Origin: Manihot esculenta
Taxonomy: Eukaryota > Streptophyta > Magnoliopsida > Malpighiales > Euphorbiaceae
DNA length: 64,000 nt
Reading direction: 5' to 3'
NCBI RefSeq assembly: GCF_001659605.2
Contig: NC_035161.2
Coordinates: 5,598,662 to 5,662,661 of the forward strand
In this document: piece by piece, positions 45,318 to 57,134 of the stretch
How positions within the stretch are numbered: the stretch's first letter is position 1
Layout of the letters: every line of letters starts with the position of its first letter
Made by a program: the position numbers and the translations under genes
Notes under the pieces: model-generated
Database searches by the model: none
What the model saw: the letters and a program-made list of their open reading frames with translations, nothing else
Told to the model about the DNA's origin: nothing

Positions 45318-48300
45318 ATGGCAACCCAGGGAGAAGAATCTACGCCCGCTCCTCAAGTTGTGGGGAATGCCTTTGTGGAGCAGTATTACAATATACTATC
45401 CAAGTCACCAGAGGTGGTTCACAAATTTTACCAGAATTCTAGTGTGATTACGCGGCCAGATTTTGATGGTCTTGTGTCATCTGCCACAACACTAGATGTA
45501 AGTTTTGCAGCAGATCAGTGAACTAAAAGCTGATGTTTGTGGATTGTGTTAAACAACTTCATCAGTTAGCAATAATTTCAATATCTCTCAAAATGCATCA
45601 CACTTGCTATGTGTTAACATATTTGTTCATATGCAGTGCATCATCTTCTTCACTGATGTGTCAGATAAGTCTTGCATTGCTATTATGGATTACTTCCCTA
45701 CCACCAAAGAAACCACTGTTCTTTTTTGTATGAAGCATTATTTATTATGTAGGTTCTGTTTATTTTTCTTTGTTTTTATGAAGAATGATATATTATGTAA
45801 AACCTGTTTTTGCCAGTTCCCTCCAATTATCTCTTATTGTATGGAAATAGGCATGCATCAAATCTAGCATTTTCTTAGTTAAAAATATTGATGTTTGTTT
45901 ATACAGCTTGTCATATTGCTTGGTGTCAGCTTGTCATATTGCTTGGTGTGGTCTGTACCTTTTTTGGGATAGTTGTTACTGTCCTGGTGTATATTTTTGT
46001 TGCAGAGTATTGAGAATGGATATTGTTATTTTCATTGCATTCAATTATTGATGTTTTATGCTTTTATTACTTATAATCTAGCACTGCTTCTTTTTTTAAG
46101 AAAAAATGTGGGCAAAGTATTTACAGGTTCTAATGATTAAATGGGCATGCGTTTTTTTATAGCAGGGCATTGACAAGATGATTCTTTCCCTTGACTATAA
46201 GAATTGTGTGGTTGAGATATTGACCACTGATGCTCAAGAGTCTTTTGGAGATGGGGTGATAGTTTTAGTGACGGGTTTCTTTACTGGAAAGGATGATATT
46301 AGACGCAAGTTTACACAGTTATTCTTCCTGGCTCCACAAGACAGTCGTGCTTACTTTGTTTTAAATGATATCTTCCGGTATGTGGATGAAGAAGCAGTAG
46401 TTCCCATTAAAATCAATGATGCTGATGAAACTGCTCCTGCTGCTCCTGTCACACCAGATCCTGGTTTGTTTTGGTATTTTTGTTACCTGATTGTTGTTGT
46501 TCTAATGGTCAGAAAGATTATTGTTTCCTTTGATATTTCAGAGCCAACTCTGGTTTCCGATCATTCTGTGGTGGATCATGAAGCTCCTCATTTTGAGGAG
46601 GATACTGTTCAAGCTGAGGAATCCAGTCTTCCACTGGACAATGGAAAGATTTCTACTGATGATGAAGTTATTTCTGATCCATCAGTTGGTAAAATTCAGA
46701 ATGATGTCCCCCCCCCTACGGGTAGTACAGTTCAAAGTGATTCTCTCTCAGTTCCTGAGGCAACTGTTTCAAATGTCCAGGAGGATCTTCCTAAGAAATC
46801 ATATGCTTCTGTTGTGCGTTCATACACAATGATTAGGTAAAAAATATCCTTATAGTTAAACATAATTAATTTCTTTTGTTGTGTTGGCTCAGGCAAATGC
46901 ATTGAATTATAAAAAGCAACCATTCCAACAGAGGATTTTACCTGTCAAACCTGTTGAACATTTACGAGCAACTGTTGTGCCTGAAGTGTCCCCACCACCA
47001 GTCAATAATAAACCTGTGGAAAAGAATAATACTGATTCAGGTTGACTATTTAGTTTCAATTTGGGTTTTTGCCTTGAAACCTTTTAGAGACTACTGCTTT
47101 TTTCTTCAGTCATGTCATATTTTCAATTCATCTGTGCAGTTAAGGGTTACTCCATTTTTGTTGCCAATTTGCCCATGAATGCAACTGTTGAACAGCTTAT
47201 AGAGACTTTTGAGAAATTTGGGCCTATTAAACCTAACGGTGTTCAAGTTAGAAGTTACAAGGTATTCTTCAGATTTATTTTTCTGCAATCTCAATTTCAT
47301 TGGTTTAAATTTTTTGTGACTCACGCATTCGCATGGAACTCCTTTTTCCAGCAAGAAAAGAATTGTTTTGGCTTTGTGGAATTTGAATCTGTGAATTCTA
47401 TGCAGAGTGCCCTTGAGGTACTGTCCATACCTTCCTTAATCTTTGCTTTAAGCTTAATCTTGTTTATGTTTTTTTTTTCTTTAACAATTAAAAACCTTGG
47501 TTTGTTTTTGTTGTACTCCTCCCTTTGTATGGTCTGGTAATATATGGCTGTGAGCATTATTGTCTTTCTAACTCGTGCATACATTCAGGTCTAATCTCAT
47601 GTATTCTCTGTGATTAGTTCAGAGAGGAACTGAGATGTGTGTGCTTGTTGCATAAGCTCTTGTTTTGTTGTCCCTTCCTTGCACTCTTCAAATCTGAAAT
47701 ATCCATATTAAATCTTTGAGATGAGGTGAAAACTAATCTGCTTTCTGGGTCATTTGTGGTAGACTTCTTTTTGATATCTAGTTGCAGGTGTTCTGCTGTA
47801 TAGAGGTTTACTCAATTTTTATTTCTCTTTTGGAGATACTTGTGTTCATAGTTGCTATTTGATATTATTTAAAGGGTTAAAAGTTATTCATTTTAAATTG
47901 AAATTTGGTATGTTGTTGCAAAACTATAACAACTCCTTCTGACAAGGACAGTTTCCCTTGCATTTATCTGAATTTTTATTGTTCCTTGTTTCAGGTGTCC
48001 TCTATCAAGATTGGTGACAGACTGGCTCATATCGAGGAAAAAAAAGGTAAGTCCAATGCCATTCTTTTCTTTTCTTTCTTCTTCTTATTAGAAGCACTTT
48101 TCAAGTTGTATGTTATTAGGCTAAATTCAACTAAAACTTGTTAAATTATGGCTAAAACCCCTCTAAACTGAACTCCCTTTGGGTTATGATATGAGCCTAA
48201 CTTTATTTGGTTGCCTTTGTAGCCAATAATGAAGGTGGGAAATTCCCACCTAGAAAGGGTGGTTTCCGAAGTGACGGTTTTAGGAACCGAGGAAACTTTG

Positions 48301-48494
48301 GCGGAGGTCGAGGCTATGGGAGGAATGAGTCTGACAATCAGGGTGGATCATCTGGTCAGTATCGTGGTACTGGCAGACAAAATGCAGAAGGTAACCCGAA
48401 AGTTTATCAGAATGGAGGTGGAAGAGTTGCCCGTCAGGCTCAATCACAAGCACAAGCTCAAGCTCAAGCTCAATCTCCAGGTGGGAAGAACTAG
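45318..48494 (+). CDS. G3BP-like NTF2 / RRM / RGG protein, 469 aa, 8 coding exons
   Basis: Coding exons: 45318-45497, 46166-46463, 46542-46813, 46893-47040, 47140-47261, 47352-47417, 47995-48046, 48223-48494 (1410 nt, in frame). Residues about 14-133 form an NTF2-like domain (VEQYYNILSKSPE, FFLAPQD, YFVLNDIFRYVDE). An acidic, Ser-rich linker ends in KKSYASV, typical of plant G3BP homologues. The RRM (about 302-372) has RNP2 IFVANL and RNP1 CFGFVEFE. The tail from residue 380 is Gly/Arg-rich and finishes with an (Ala-Gln)n run. Family knowledge: G3BP-type proteins dimerise through NTF2, bind RNA and nucleate cytoplasmic stress granules. I start at the ATG at 45318 because it is the first after the 5'UTR intron. 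The exon 3 donor (GTT|GTGCGT, 46813) is chosen to keep frame; a better-looking donor downstream would truncate the protein. Confidence 0.9.
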
Positions 48495-48587
48495 TTTGCT
48501 GCTTTCTGCTGGAAATTTTGTTTATTATAAATTGTTTACCTCAATTTTTCAGATAGGGAAGTATTTGGACAATCACGTTGCGAGCCT

Positions 48588-48613
48588 TTATTATTATTAT
48601 TATTATTATTATT
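48588..48613. repeat. (TTA)n microsatellite
   Basis: About eight perfect TTA units, 95 bp after the stop codon of the G3BP-like gene, probably within its 3'UTR. Confidence 0.85.
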
Positions 48614-48728
48614 TTTCTCCTAGCACAATTCTAGCTATTTTCATATCATTTAAAAGCAGAACAGAGCATGCAGGCATTTTCTCCTAGCATAATTTTAGAA
48701 ATAAATAATATTTCTAACATGTCTTACT

Positions 48729-49120
48729 ATGAGCAGTATTCGGTTCAAATCGAAAAACTGATCAAACTGAATTGATTTAAAAATTTAATTTGATTTTTTA
48801 TATATTTTGATTCGGTTTGATTTTGATAAAAAAAAATGAACCGAACCGATTAGTGATAATAATATGTTTTTTCAAATAATATAGAGAAATTAAAATTAAA
48901 ATATTTTAATTAAATTTTAAAATATTAAAAATAAAGTGTAAAAAATTAAAAAATTATTAAAAATCAAAATTGATTAAATCGAATTGTATTGAATCAGACT
49001 GGTTTGATTTAATTCGGTTTTTGATTAAAATTGGTTCGGTTTGGTTTTTATATACTAAAATTTTAGTTTTTAGTTTATTCAGTTTGGTTCGGTTTTGAAT
49101 CGAATTGATCGAATGCTCAC
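48729..49120. mobile_element. foldback (MITE-like) repeat, copy 2
   Basis: TGAGCAGTATTCGGTTCAA at the left and CGAATGCTCAC at the right, with CGGTTC/GAACCG-rich arms and an AT-rich core nearly the same as in 37153-37619. No certain target duplication. Confidence 0.6.
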
Positions 49121-49978
49121 GTATTCTTACTGGCAAATAATCCATGAATTTCATTTTGATTTTTGATGTACAGTTTGAATTAATTTTTGGGATAAAAAAA
49201 TTAAAAGTTAATGAGAAAAAATAGAGGAGTTTAATATGATGCAGTCGTATGATTCCATTATACCTTTGCCAATTCAATCATACCTTTGCCAATTCAATTA
49301 AAGACATTATTCCTACTGACCTTAAAGATATATTCTCTATGTCGACAAATCTAATTAGTTAATTATAAGGCTAATTCTGGATTAGTATTTTTTTAATTAA
49401 TAATTTGTTTTTCACAAATACAAAATCAGAAGCCTGAAATTTAACTTCTTATATGCTATTGATGAAAAAGGCTAATGTGTATTTATTTTCATACTTTTAA
49501 TTTAAATATTTAAGGGTAAATTGCAATCAAATTTTTAATTTTGTATGAAATTATTTAATTCGCTCATATTATAAAATCACTAAATTAAAATGATTATTTA
49601 TTTTGTAAAATAACACTTTTTAATTGTTATTTTAGTTATCACAAACTATTTATATTATTTAGTTAATTTTAAATATTTATATTATTTAATTTTTTATAAA
49701 AAATAAAATAAATTGATTAAGCTTATTTGACATAAAATTTAAAAAATTCAATTTTAAAAAAATATCAAAAATAATTTAATTAAATATTTTTTTAAAAAAA
49801 ATAAATTAGTAAAATTTTCTCCCAATATTTAATTTGTTAATAGTATTTTACCTCTTGAAAATAAGAAAGGAGTGGGATGCACATGGCTTGGAAGGTGATA
49901 GAGAGAGCCCTTTATGCATTCACTTGGTGAAGTTGGATGATCACTATCTAGTGGGTGACCACCGATTTTCACCCCTCA
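49121..49978. other. AT-rich intergenic DNA
   Basis: No gene seen. A 22-bp direct duplication (ATACCTTTGCCAATTCAATC, about 49260-49300) and AT-rich sequence lead up to the solo LTR. The last five bases, CCTCA (49974-49978), are its target duplication. Confidence 0.5.
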
Positions 49979-52225
49979 TGTAACGACCCCAAAATGGACC
50001 GTCACCGGCGCTAGGATTCAGGTCGGCTTAAGACCGCCAGAACCCGTAGCAAGCCTGCTATACTCTCTGTGTACCTGTAAAACTCATACATGATCATACA
50101 TTTTCTGTAAAACAATAACAACTCTGTGCTGAACCAAGGCTTAACCTGTGCATGCACTATCTCTGTACTCTGTACTCTGTACTCTGTACCCCTGACTAGA
50201 GCTTGCTCTAGATGGGTTAACTCATACCTGTTAAGCCTGGTTATAAAACATACAGAAAAACATAGACATAGATATATATCCAGATCATGTACAACACATA
50301 CATCACTAAGTCAAGCACAACTCTAACGTTATACACAACTATAACATCTCTTTACAAGTTACATGTCCACTCTATACGATTACAAGCTCTTTTACTCTTT
50401 CTCTTACTGTACTCTGCTGGACTGTCCCTGTACACTGTACACTGAACCTGCAAAACTGTGATTAAGGGAGTGGGATGAGCTCTCTAGCCCAGTGAGTAGA
50501 ACAGTAAAATATCTCAGTAAAACATGATCTCATGAAATGCGTCATAACACAAACAAGCCACATCAAGAGTAAACCTGTCACCACATAGTCCCAGTAAACC
50601 GTGCCAGGCCGTAGACTGGGGTCCTGGGCTTCCTGTACCATATATGTATATGTGTATATAACACCTGTACTTACCCTTTGCCAGTATAGACTACTTGCCT
50701 ATACCCGCCAGACCGTAGAATGGGGTCCTGGTCTTCCTTTACCTGCCAGGCCGTAGAATGGGGCCCTGGTCTTCCTGTCTGGCACTACTGGATCATTCAG
50801 CATTTACCCACACCAATAATAAAGCTATGCAATGCAACATCTTTGTGCATTCTAATGCAATCACCCTATGGTATAAATATGATGCATGAAATATGCTAAA
50901 AGCAGTTATTGTCTGAATTAAATTAAGTAATCAGTTTAGTTCCACTCACCTCTGGCTCTGGACTGACTCTGCAGGTTCTGTACACTCTGGAGCAGTACTC
51001 ACTGCTGCTCTCTCTGGTTCCTCTGGTCTGTACAGATACAGATAAATGCAAATGAGGGACCAAACTAACTGCTGACCAACTCTATTAAACTTCCCAAGAC
51101 TCCCCTTAACCTCTCTCTAAACCTCATGCAAAGCATGCAAAAGAAGGCTGGACAGAACACTTTCGGCGGCAGGTTCGGCGGCCGAAAGTCCTCTCCAGAG
51201 ACGAAACTCAAGTACCTTCGGCGGCCGAATCTAATGCTTCGGCGGCCGAACCCTTTCGGGGCCAAGTTTCGGGGGCCAAAACATACTCCAGAGACGAAAG
51301 TCTCTAACCTTCGGCGGCACCTTCGGCGGCCGAACCCCCTAAACAGAGCCGAACATGCAAAACTCTCGGGGCAAGCTGTGGCAGCCTAAGCCACCATGCA
51401 AGAGGTTCGGCGGCCGAATGAACTTTCGGCTGCCGAACCTGAGTTCATCCAGAACTCAGCCCGACGGCAAACCAAGTAATATGCATAATCAAACTCCTCA
51501 ACACACATATACATAAGTATATGGTCACAGGGGTCCAAAACTATCTAATAACCCCAAACAACAAATCAAACATAACACATAACCATATATATACATGCAT
51601 AAATCATCAAAACTCCCTTTACTATCCTAAGCATGCATCTCTTTCCTTTAACCCCATAAAACCTTCAGAAAACATATAACAAGGTTCAGCTCTTCCCTTA
51701 CCTCTGTACACAGGAAGCTGAACACGCTGAACAAGGGAAAACGGACCAACTCTCCTCAAACTCTCAAACTCTCACAAAACTTAGCTTTTTGTTTCAAAAC
51801 ACTCAAACCCTTGTGAACGATCAACACACTCTGCATGAGCTGCTCAAACTCAGCACATAAAGTATGGGAGACGTGGCCAATCCTCTGGACAGGGTTTGGA
51901 GCCAACACCTGTCCAAAATGCTGACTAAGGATCGCACAAGAGCTGGCTGAGCAACGCAGCTTCGGCGGCCGATGCGCATGCAAACTCATGCAACGGCAGC
52001 CGAACATTGAGCACTTTCGGCGGCCGAACTTACCTTCGGCGGCCGAACTTGGCTCATCAGCCTTCGGTCATTTCAACTCAAAACTTAAATCCATTTGACT
52101 TTACCCTATTAACACACAGCATCACATATAGTAAAACATAAATTCTACCCTCCGCTAAAAGTCCGACACCCCGGATTCCACCGGACGACAGGAATTCCGA
52201 TGCCGGATTCTAGCCGGGTATTACA
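49979..52225 (-). repeat. solo LTR of the gypsy family (2247 bp) with CCTCA target duplication
   Basis: Edges TGTAACGACC and GGGTATTACA, flanked on both sides by CCTCA (49974-49978 and 52226-52230) with no internal retroelement sequence, i.e. the footprint left by LTR-LTR recombination. It has the same LTR layout: hairpin array about 50605-50782, putative exon 51027-50950 (78 nt), palindrome block about 51160-51440, donor-like CAGAG|GTAAGG at 51700. The family's TATAAAAGG block is replaced by unrelated sequence (51850-51960), so this LTR may be promoter-dead. Confidence 0.92.
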
Positions 52226-53229
52226 CCTCAAATTGGATAAGTGTAAGAGATATTATTCCACGTATATACATGAAAAACTTATCTAAGTTCAATTTATTAA
52301 ATATCCAACATATATACAGGTAGTATCTGTAAAAAAATTAAATAAAATCCATATGTATATATATTAATTCATGGTAGATTGATTTTGGATAATAATTTAT
52401 TTATATATATAAGCAAATCTTAGTTAAATCATTAGTATTGACGTGATAGAAATGAAACTATGCTGCAATTGGTTAATTTGTAAGAAAGAGAATGTGAGGT
52501 GGTTGGTGGCTACGGCAGCCACTTTAATCCTTAAATCAGTAAACTGAAAAAAAGAATGAATATAAGGAATTGTTTAGAATCCAAGAGTAATTGTGTAAAA
52601 ATTACGTACCTTTATCTCTATAATCATTAATTTTTATACTGTAAAAATATGAAATTAACTATAATATTTTCTAAAAATTCGGCTGGTGCCGACTAATTGA
52701 TCGAGGACCCCGTGAATATAGGCATAATAGAAATTTATTGAATTGTGCCTTCTAAAGGTAACTTTATGCAAAGACTTGTCCTTTTCAGAAGAGAGCGAGT
52801 ATCCAGATCTTCCTTTCCGCTGGTTTGACTGTGTATCGACTTATCAGACTATTGCCATGTAACCCTATCTTATGATGACAGCTTATAACTTATTTTGGGC
52901 GATTATTGTGTTACATCAGAGGTCCCCCCGCTGGTCTTCGGTTCTTCAGATTCGAAGGTGATAGTTGTCTTCACGATTTGGAGCATGTGGCTCATTTAGC
53001 TTGGCCTTTCTCTGCTCACGTCGCTGTACCTTCTCTGTCCATAAATGATAATTGTCTTGTTCTTTGAGCCACATTCAAAACCTGCAGTTGAAACCGTCAT
53101 ATAAAAACCCTACTTCTCCTCTAGATATCGCTTTTACTTACAAACGACTTCTGTGCTTTAGAAAAGCCTTGACCACTTATCTTATTCGCACACTTAAGGT
53201 AATTCCTATTCACTTTCAGTTTCATAGCA
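52226..53229. other. AT-rich spacer grading into the leader of a decayed retroelement
   Basis: 52226-52680 is AT-rich without features. From about 52860 the base composition changes. A TATA-like CATATAAAAACC (53097-53108) precedes the gag-like remnant at 53230 by about 125 bp, so this may be the LTR or leader of that element. No LTR edges were identified. Confidence 0.35.
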
Positions 53230-54731
53230 ATGAATAAGAATATTTCTTCTTCTGCTTTTGGTGGGAGTTATGCCTCAAGCTCCTCCTACGATGTTCCCAT
53301 TCGTGCTCCAGCTCCCATCGTTCCCCTGAGGGCAATCCATGAAGCCGAAGGCAATATGATCAGCGACACCCCTTCCATTCTAACAAAGAGAGATATAGAT
53401 CGTCTTCACGACACATACCACATCTCTCAATAAATCTTTCGTGTCTTCGTGTAGATGACCAGATCCCTGCGGAGGATACCATCACAGTCTACGAAGAGCA
53501 GCTGAAGGCAGATCTTCAGTATCCCATGGACCCATTTTTCACTGAGGTCTTTCAATTCCATAAGCTTTCAGTTGTCCGGCTGCACCCCAACAACGGGAGA
53601 ATTTTGGTGGCCTTCCGGTTCGTTTGTTTCAATAAACGTATCGAGCCGAGTGTGGTCCTCTTCTCTCAACTGTACCAGTTGGTCACTCGAAAAAACAAAG
53701 AGTTCTGATTTTTCAGTGGGAGGAAACGCCAGACACAGTTTGACCGGATACCTTGTTCCCTAAAACGATGGAAGAACAAATTTTTTATCTTCCGCCATAA
53801 GATGTTCGAGGGTTTTGGTCCCCTTCGTACCAGCTAGAACGTGTATATGGAGTTGAGAAAGGATAGGGTCCAGCCGCGAAGGAATGAGGAAGAGGCTCTG
53901 GACCTCCTCTAGACGATGGCCAAGTCCCAGAAGATAGACATCCTTAAGGCGGTGAGGAATCCTATTTTGTCTTGGCAGAGCCAACTCTAGGTGAGCCAAG
54001 TTCGGGGTCCTCACCTGCCTAGCCTTCCTTGCCTTCGGGAAAGCACCTCTCTGGCCAACAAGCAGGGTATTTCTCTTTCCAACCCTTTTTGTATTTCAAA
54101 CTGCCTTACTTATTCACTTTTTATTCTGTGCAGTTATGGCCAGATCAAAAGCTAAATTCGTAGAGGCTGCTTATACTACTCGGAAAGGTAAGGCTTTTGC
54201 TGGAGCAATCGCGCCTCCGCCTAAGCATGCTCATCGTGCCAAGGAGATTATCACTCTTCCTTCCCCCCTTCCTCCCCCTATAGCCAAGGAACCAACCTAC
54301 ACTTAACCTGAGTCTTCCACGAGAGGAGAACCTGAAGCAGTTCCTGCTAAAGCTGTAACTTCATAAGGAGAGGTTGAAGTGGAAGTCTTAAGGCCTCGGG
54401 GCATCCAGCACCTGGCGCTGGCACTGACTCAGACAGCCTCTCTTCTCGAGGAACCCCGGTTGTTTGTCCTGATAACTAAGAATGCCCTACAACCTAGAGA
54501 TCGTCGTCACCTAAATGCTGTCAACACAGACAATCTCTACAATAATATCATCCAGTCTGCGATGGAGAGCGCCCTGTATGCATACATGGCTAAGGAGCGA
54601 GACAAGGCTCTAAGGCGAGAGTTTGGGGCATAAAAAATGGACAAAAGTATCCTACAAGAAGAGTTCTTGAGGCTGAAGGCTCGGGTTGATGAAGTGGAGA
54701 GGACCATGAAAGAGATGCTAGAGTCTCTGGA
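53230..54731 (+). pseudogene. decayed gag-like gene of another retroelement family (PF04195-like)
   Basis: Broken plus-strand frames: 53230-53433 (Ser-rich N-terminus), about 53450-53708 with a block resembling the putative gypsy-type domain PF04195 (LQYPMDPFFTEVFQFHKL then VRLHPNNGRILVAF), and 54136-54731 (basic, Pro-rich, then a helical AKERDKALRREF / LKARVDEVERT segment). Stops and at least one frameshift separate them. The third fragment is cut at 54731 by the LTR of element 4. The domain assignment rests on recall of the family pattern. Confidence 0.55.
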
Positions 54732-57036
54732 TGTAACGACCCGGAAACCGGACCGCTACCAGCGCTAGGATCCAAATCGGCTTAAGGCCGCCGGGACCCG
54801 TAGCAAGCCAAACATTCATCCTGTAGACCTGTTTAATCCCATACATGATCAACAATTACATAAAAATTTAAAACTTTCTCATTTAATCATTCATTCATTC
54901 ATTCTTTCATTCCTTCTTTTACCAAGCTTAACCTGTGCATGCACAAATCACAACATAAAACCTCTCACTGGAGTCCTCATCAAATACTCCAATGGGGTAT
55001 CATAACATACATTAAGCTTGGTTTACATAATCATCATTAAACATTTAAGATCATGCACTAGAAAGGGATTAACAACATACTATGGTCAAGCACAACTCTA
55101 AACTTACATAATCATCAATACATTACATTTCTATACTATACTTTTACATTACATCATATTCATGTCCACATCTATCTATTACATAAAACATAACTCTACT
55201 CCTGCAAATCTGGGGGTTAAGGGAGAGGGGTGAGCTATAAAGCCCAGTGAGCAGAATAAATAAATATTCAATTTAAATTTCATGCTTTCATGATATGCAA
55301 CACATCACAAACAAATCACATCAAGGATGGTATTGTCACCAATAGTCCTCTATATTCCAAGATGTTGGGACGTAGAATGGGTCAACCGGACTTTCTCTTA
55401 AACATAACATATCATAACATTCCAATGTGCCGGGACGTAAAATGGGTCAACCGGTCTTTCTCTTACATAGTGCCGGGACGTAGAATGGGTCAACCGGACT
55501 TCCATACCATACCATACCGTATCATATTACATCGTATCATATTGAGGACTAAGGATCATCCAACATCCATCCACATCATCATCAAATTATGCAATGCAAC
55601 ATATTCGTGAATTCTAATGCAAACAACCTAGAATATCACATGGCATTCGTGATGCATGAACATGCTCAAATCTATATTTATTTGCTTTAAATCATAAGTG
55701 TTTATTCTACTCACCTCAGGTTAGCTCTGACAAAACACTGAAGCAGCTGTCTCACTGCTGGGGTTCTCGATTCCTCAAGTTCGAACCTATACAGGTGGAC
55801 TCAAATGAGAGACCAAACATCTATGAACATGACTCTAAAATACTCCCTAAAAACCCCCTAAAACACCTTAAAACAATCACATAAATCATGTAAAGGAAGG
55901 CTGAACAGGGCACTTTCGGCGGCAGGTTCGGCGGCTGAAAGTCCCTCTAGAGCCGAAAGTCATGCACCTTCGGCGGCACTTTCGGCGGCCGAAGGTTCCC
56001 TCTAGAGACGAAACTCATGCATGTTCGGCGGCACCTTCGGCGGCCGAAACTCCCTTCCAGAGCCGAAAGTCCACTTTCGAGGGCAGGGTTCGGCAGCCAG
56101 AAGTTGGCCTCCATAGGCAGGTTCGGCGGCCGAAAGAGCCTTCGGCTGCCGAACCTGAGTTCTTCCCAAGAGCAGAACTCAGCCTCTTTCATGCATAAAA
56201 ACCTCCCAATCCATTCCATCATGCATTTACCTAGTCTACAACATGCAAACTCAAACCAATAAGCACATAGGGGTCTCAAACTAACTTAAACCCCAATCAA
56301 AACACATCAAACAACCCACATTGCTCATAAGCATAACATAAACCCATAAACTCAACAATAACCTAAACATGCATTTCTACCCCATAGATCTTCATAAAAC
56401 TTGTTTAAAACATACAAAGAAGGTTGGATCTAAGATTACCTCTTGAAGATCGAGAGAAAAGACGATCCTAGCTTGGAGATAGGGAGAAATCAACTTTTTG
56501 GTCTCCAAGCTTCAAAACTTGCTCTTTTGCTCAAATATCTTCAAACCAAGTGAAAACTCATAAGAAAATCATGAAGATTCGAAGGAAGAAGCTCAAAATC
56601 GATGAGGGATGGTGGAGGACTCATCTTGGCCGAAAACGGGGAAAAAAGCTCACCCGTTCGGACATGGGGACCCCTTTATAGGTGGCTGGCTAGGCCACTT
56701 TCGGGGGCCTAACGTGCCTCCGCATGTATGCCATGTTCGGCGGCCGAACATAAGGTTCGGCGGCCGAACCTGGACTTCCCTCACTTATGCCTTCGGGGGC
56801 CTAAAGCACTCCCGAAGCGCATGCATGTTCGGCAGCCGAACTTGAGGTCGGCGGCCGAACCTGGGTCTTCCTCCAAGGTTATTTTCATACAAAACTCATT
56901 TCCTTTCTTGCTAAAAACCATAAAATACATTAAAACATTTTATGAAAACATGGTTTTACCCTTCTAGAGGTTTTCGACATCCGAGATTCCATCGGACGGT
57001 AGGAATTCTGATACCGGAGTCTAGCCGGGTATTACA
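54732..57036 (-). repeat. 3' LTR of element 4 (2305 bp)
   Basis: Edges TGTAACGACC and GGGTATTACA. Minus-strand order: TATA (TATAAAGGGG, 56673-56681); donor-like CAAGAG|GTAAT near 56438; palindrome block about 55912-56160; acceptor-like CCTGTATAG ending 55787; putative 72-nt exon 55786-55715 ending CCTGAG|GTGAGT; three-unit hairpin array about 55363-55501 with CCGG stems; TGTGCATGCACA near 54930. Confidence 0.92.
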
Positions 57037-57073
57037 TTCTCCCCCCCTTAAGAACATTCGTCCCCGAATGTTC
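57037..57073 (-). other. polypurine tract and hairpin of element 4
   Basis: On the minus strand a 9-bp-stem hairpin (GAACATTCG/CGAATGTTC, loop GGGA; 57073-57052) is followed by TTAAGGGGGGGAGAA abutting the LTR. It is the same arrangement as in element 3. Confidence 0.82.
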
Positions 57074-57134
57074 ACCAAACAAACATAGCATGGCATAAAA
57101 CATAAACATTTACATAAAACACATAACACTTACT

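Noticed and set aside
48729..49120. Stowaway- or hAT-class assignment for the foldback repeat
   Set aside because: No TA or 8-bp target duplication could be found at the apparent edges, so the class was left open.
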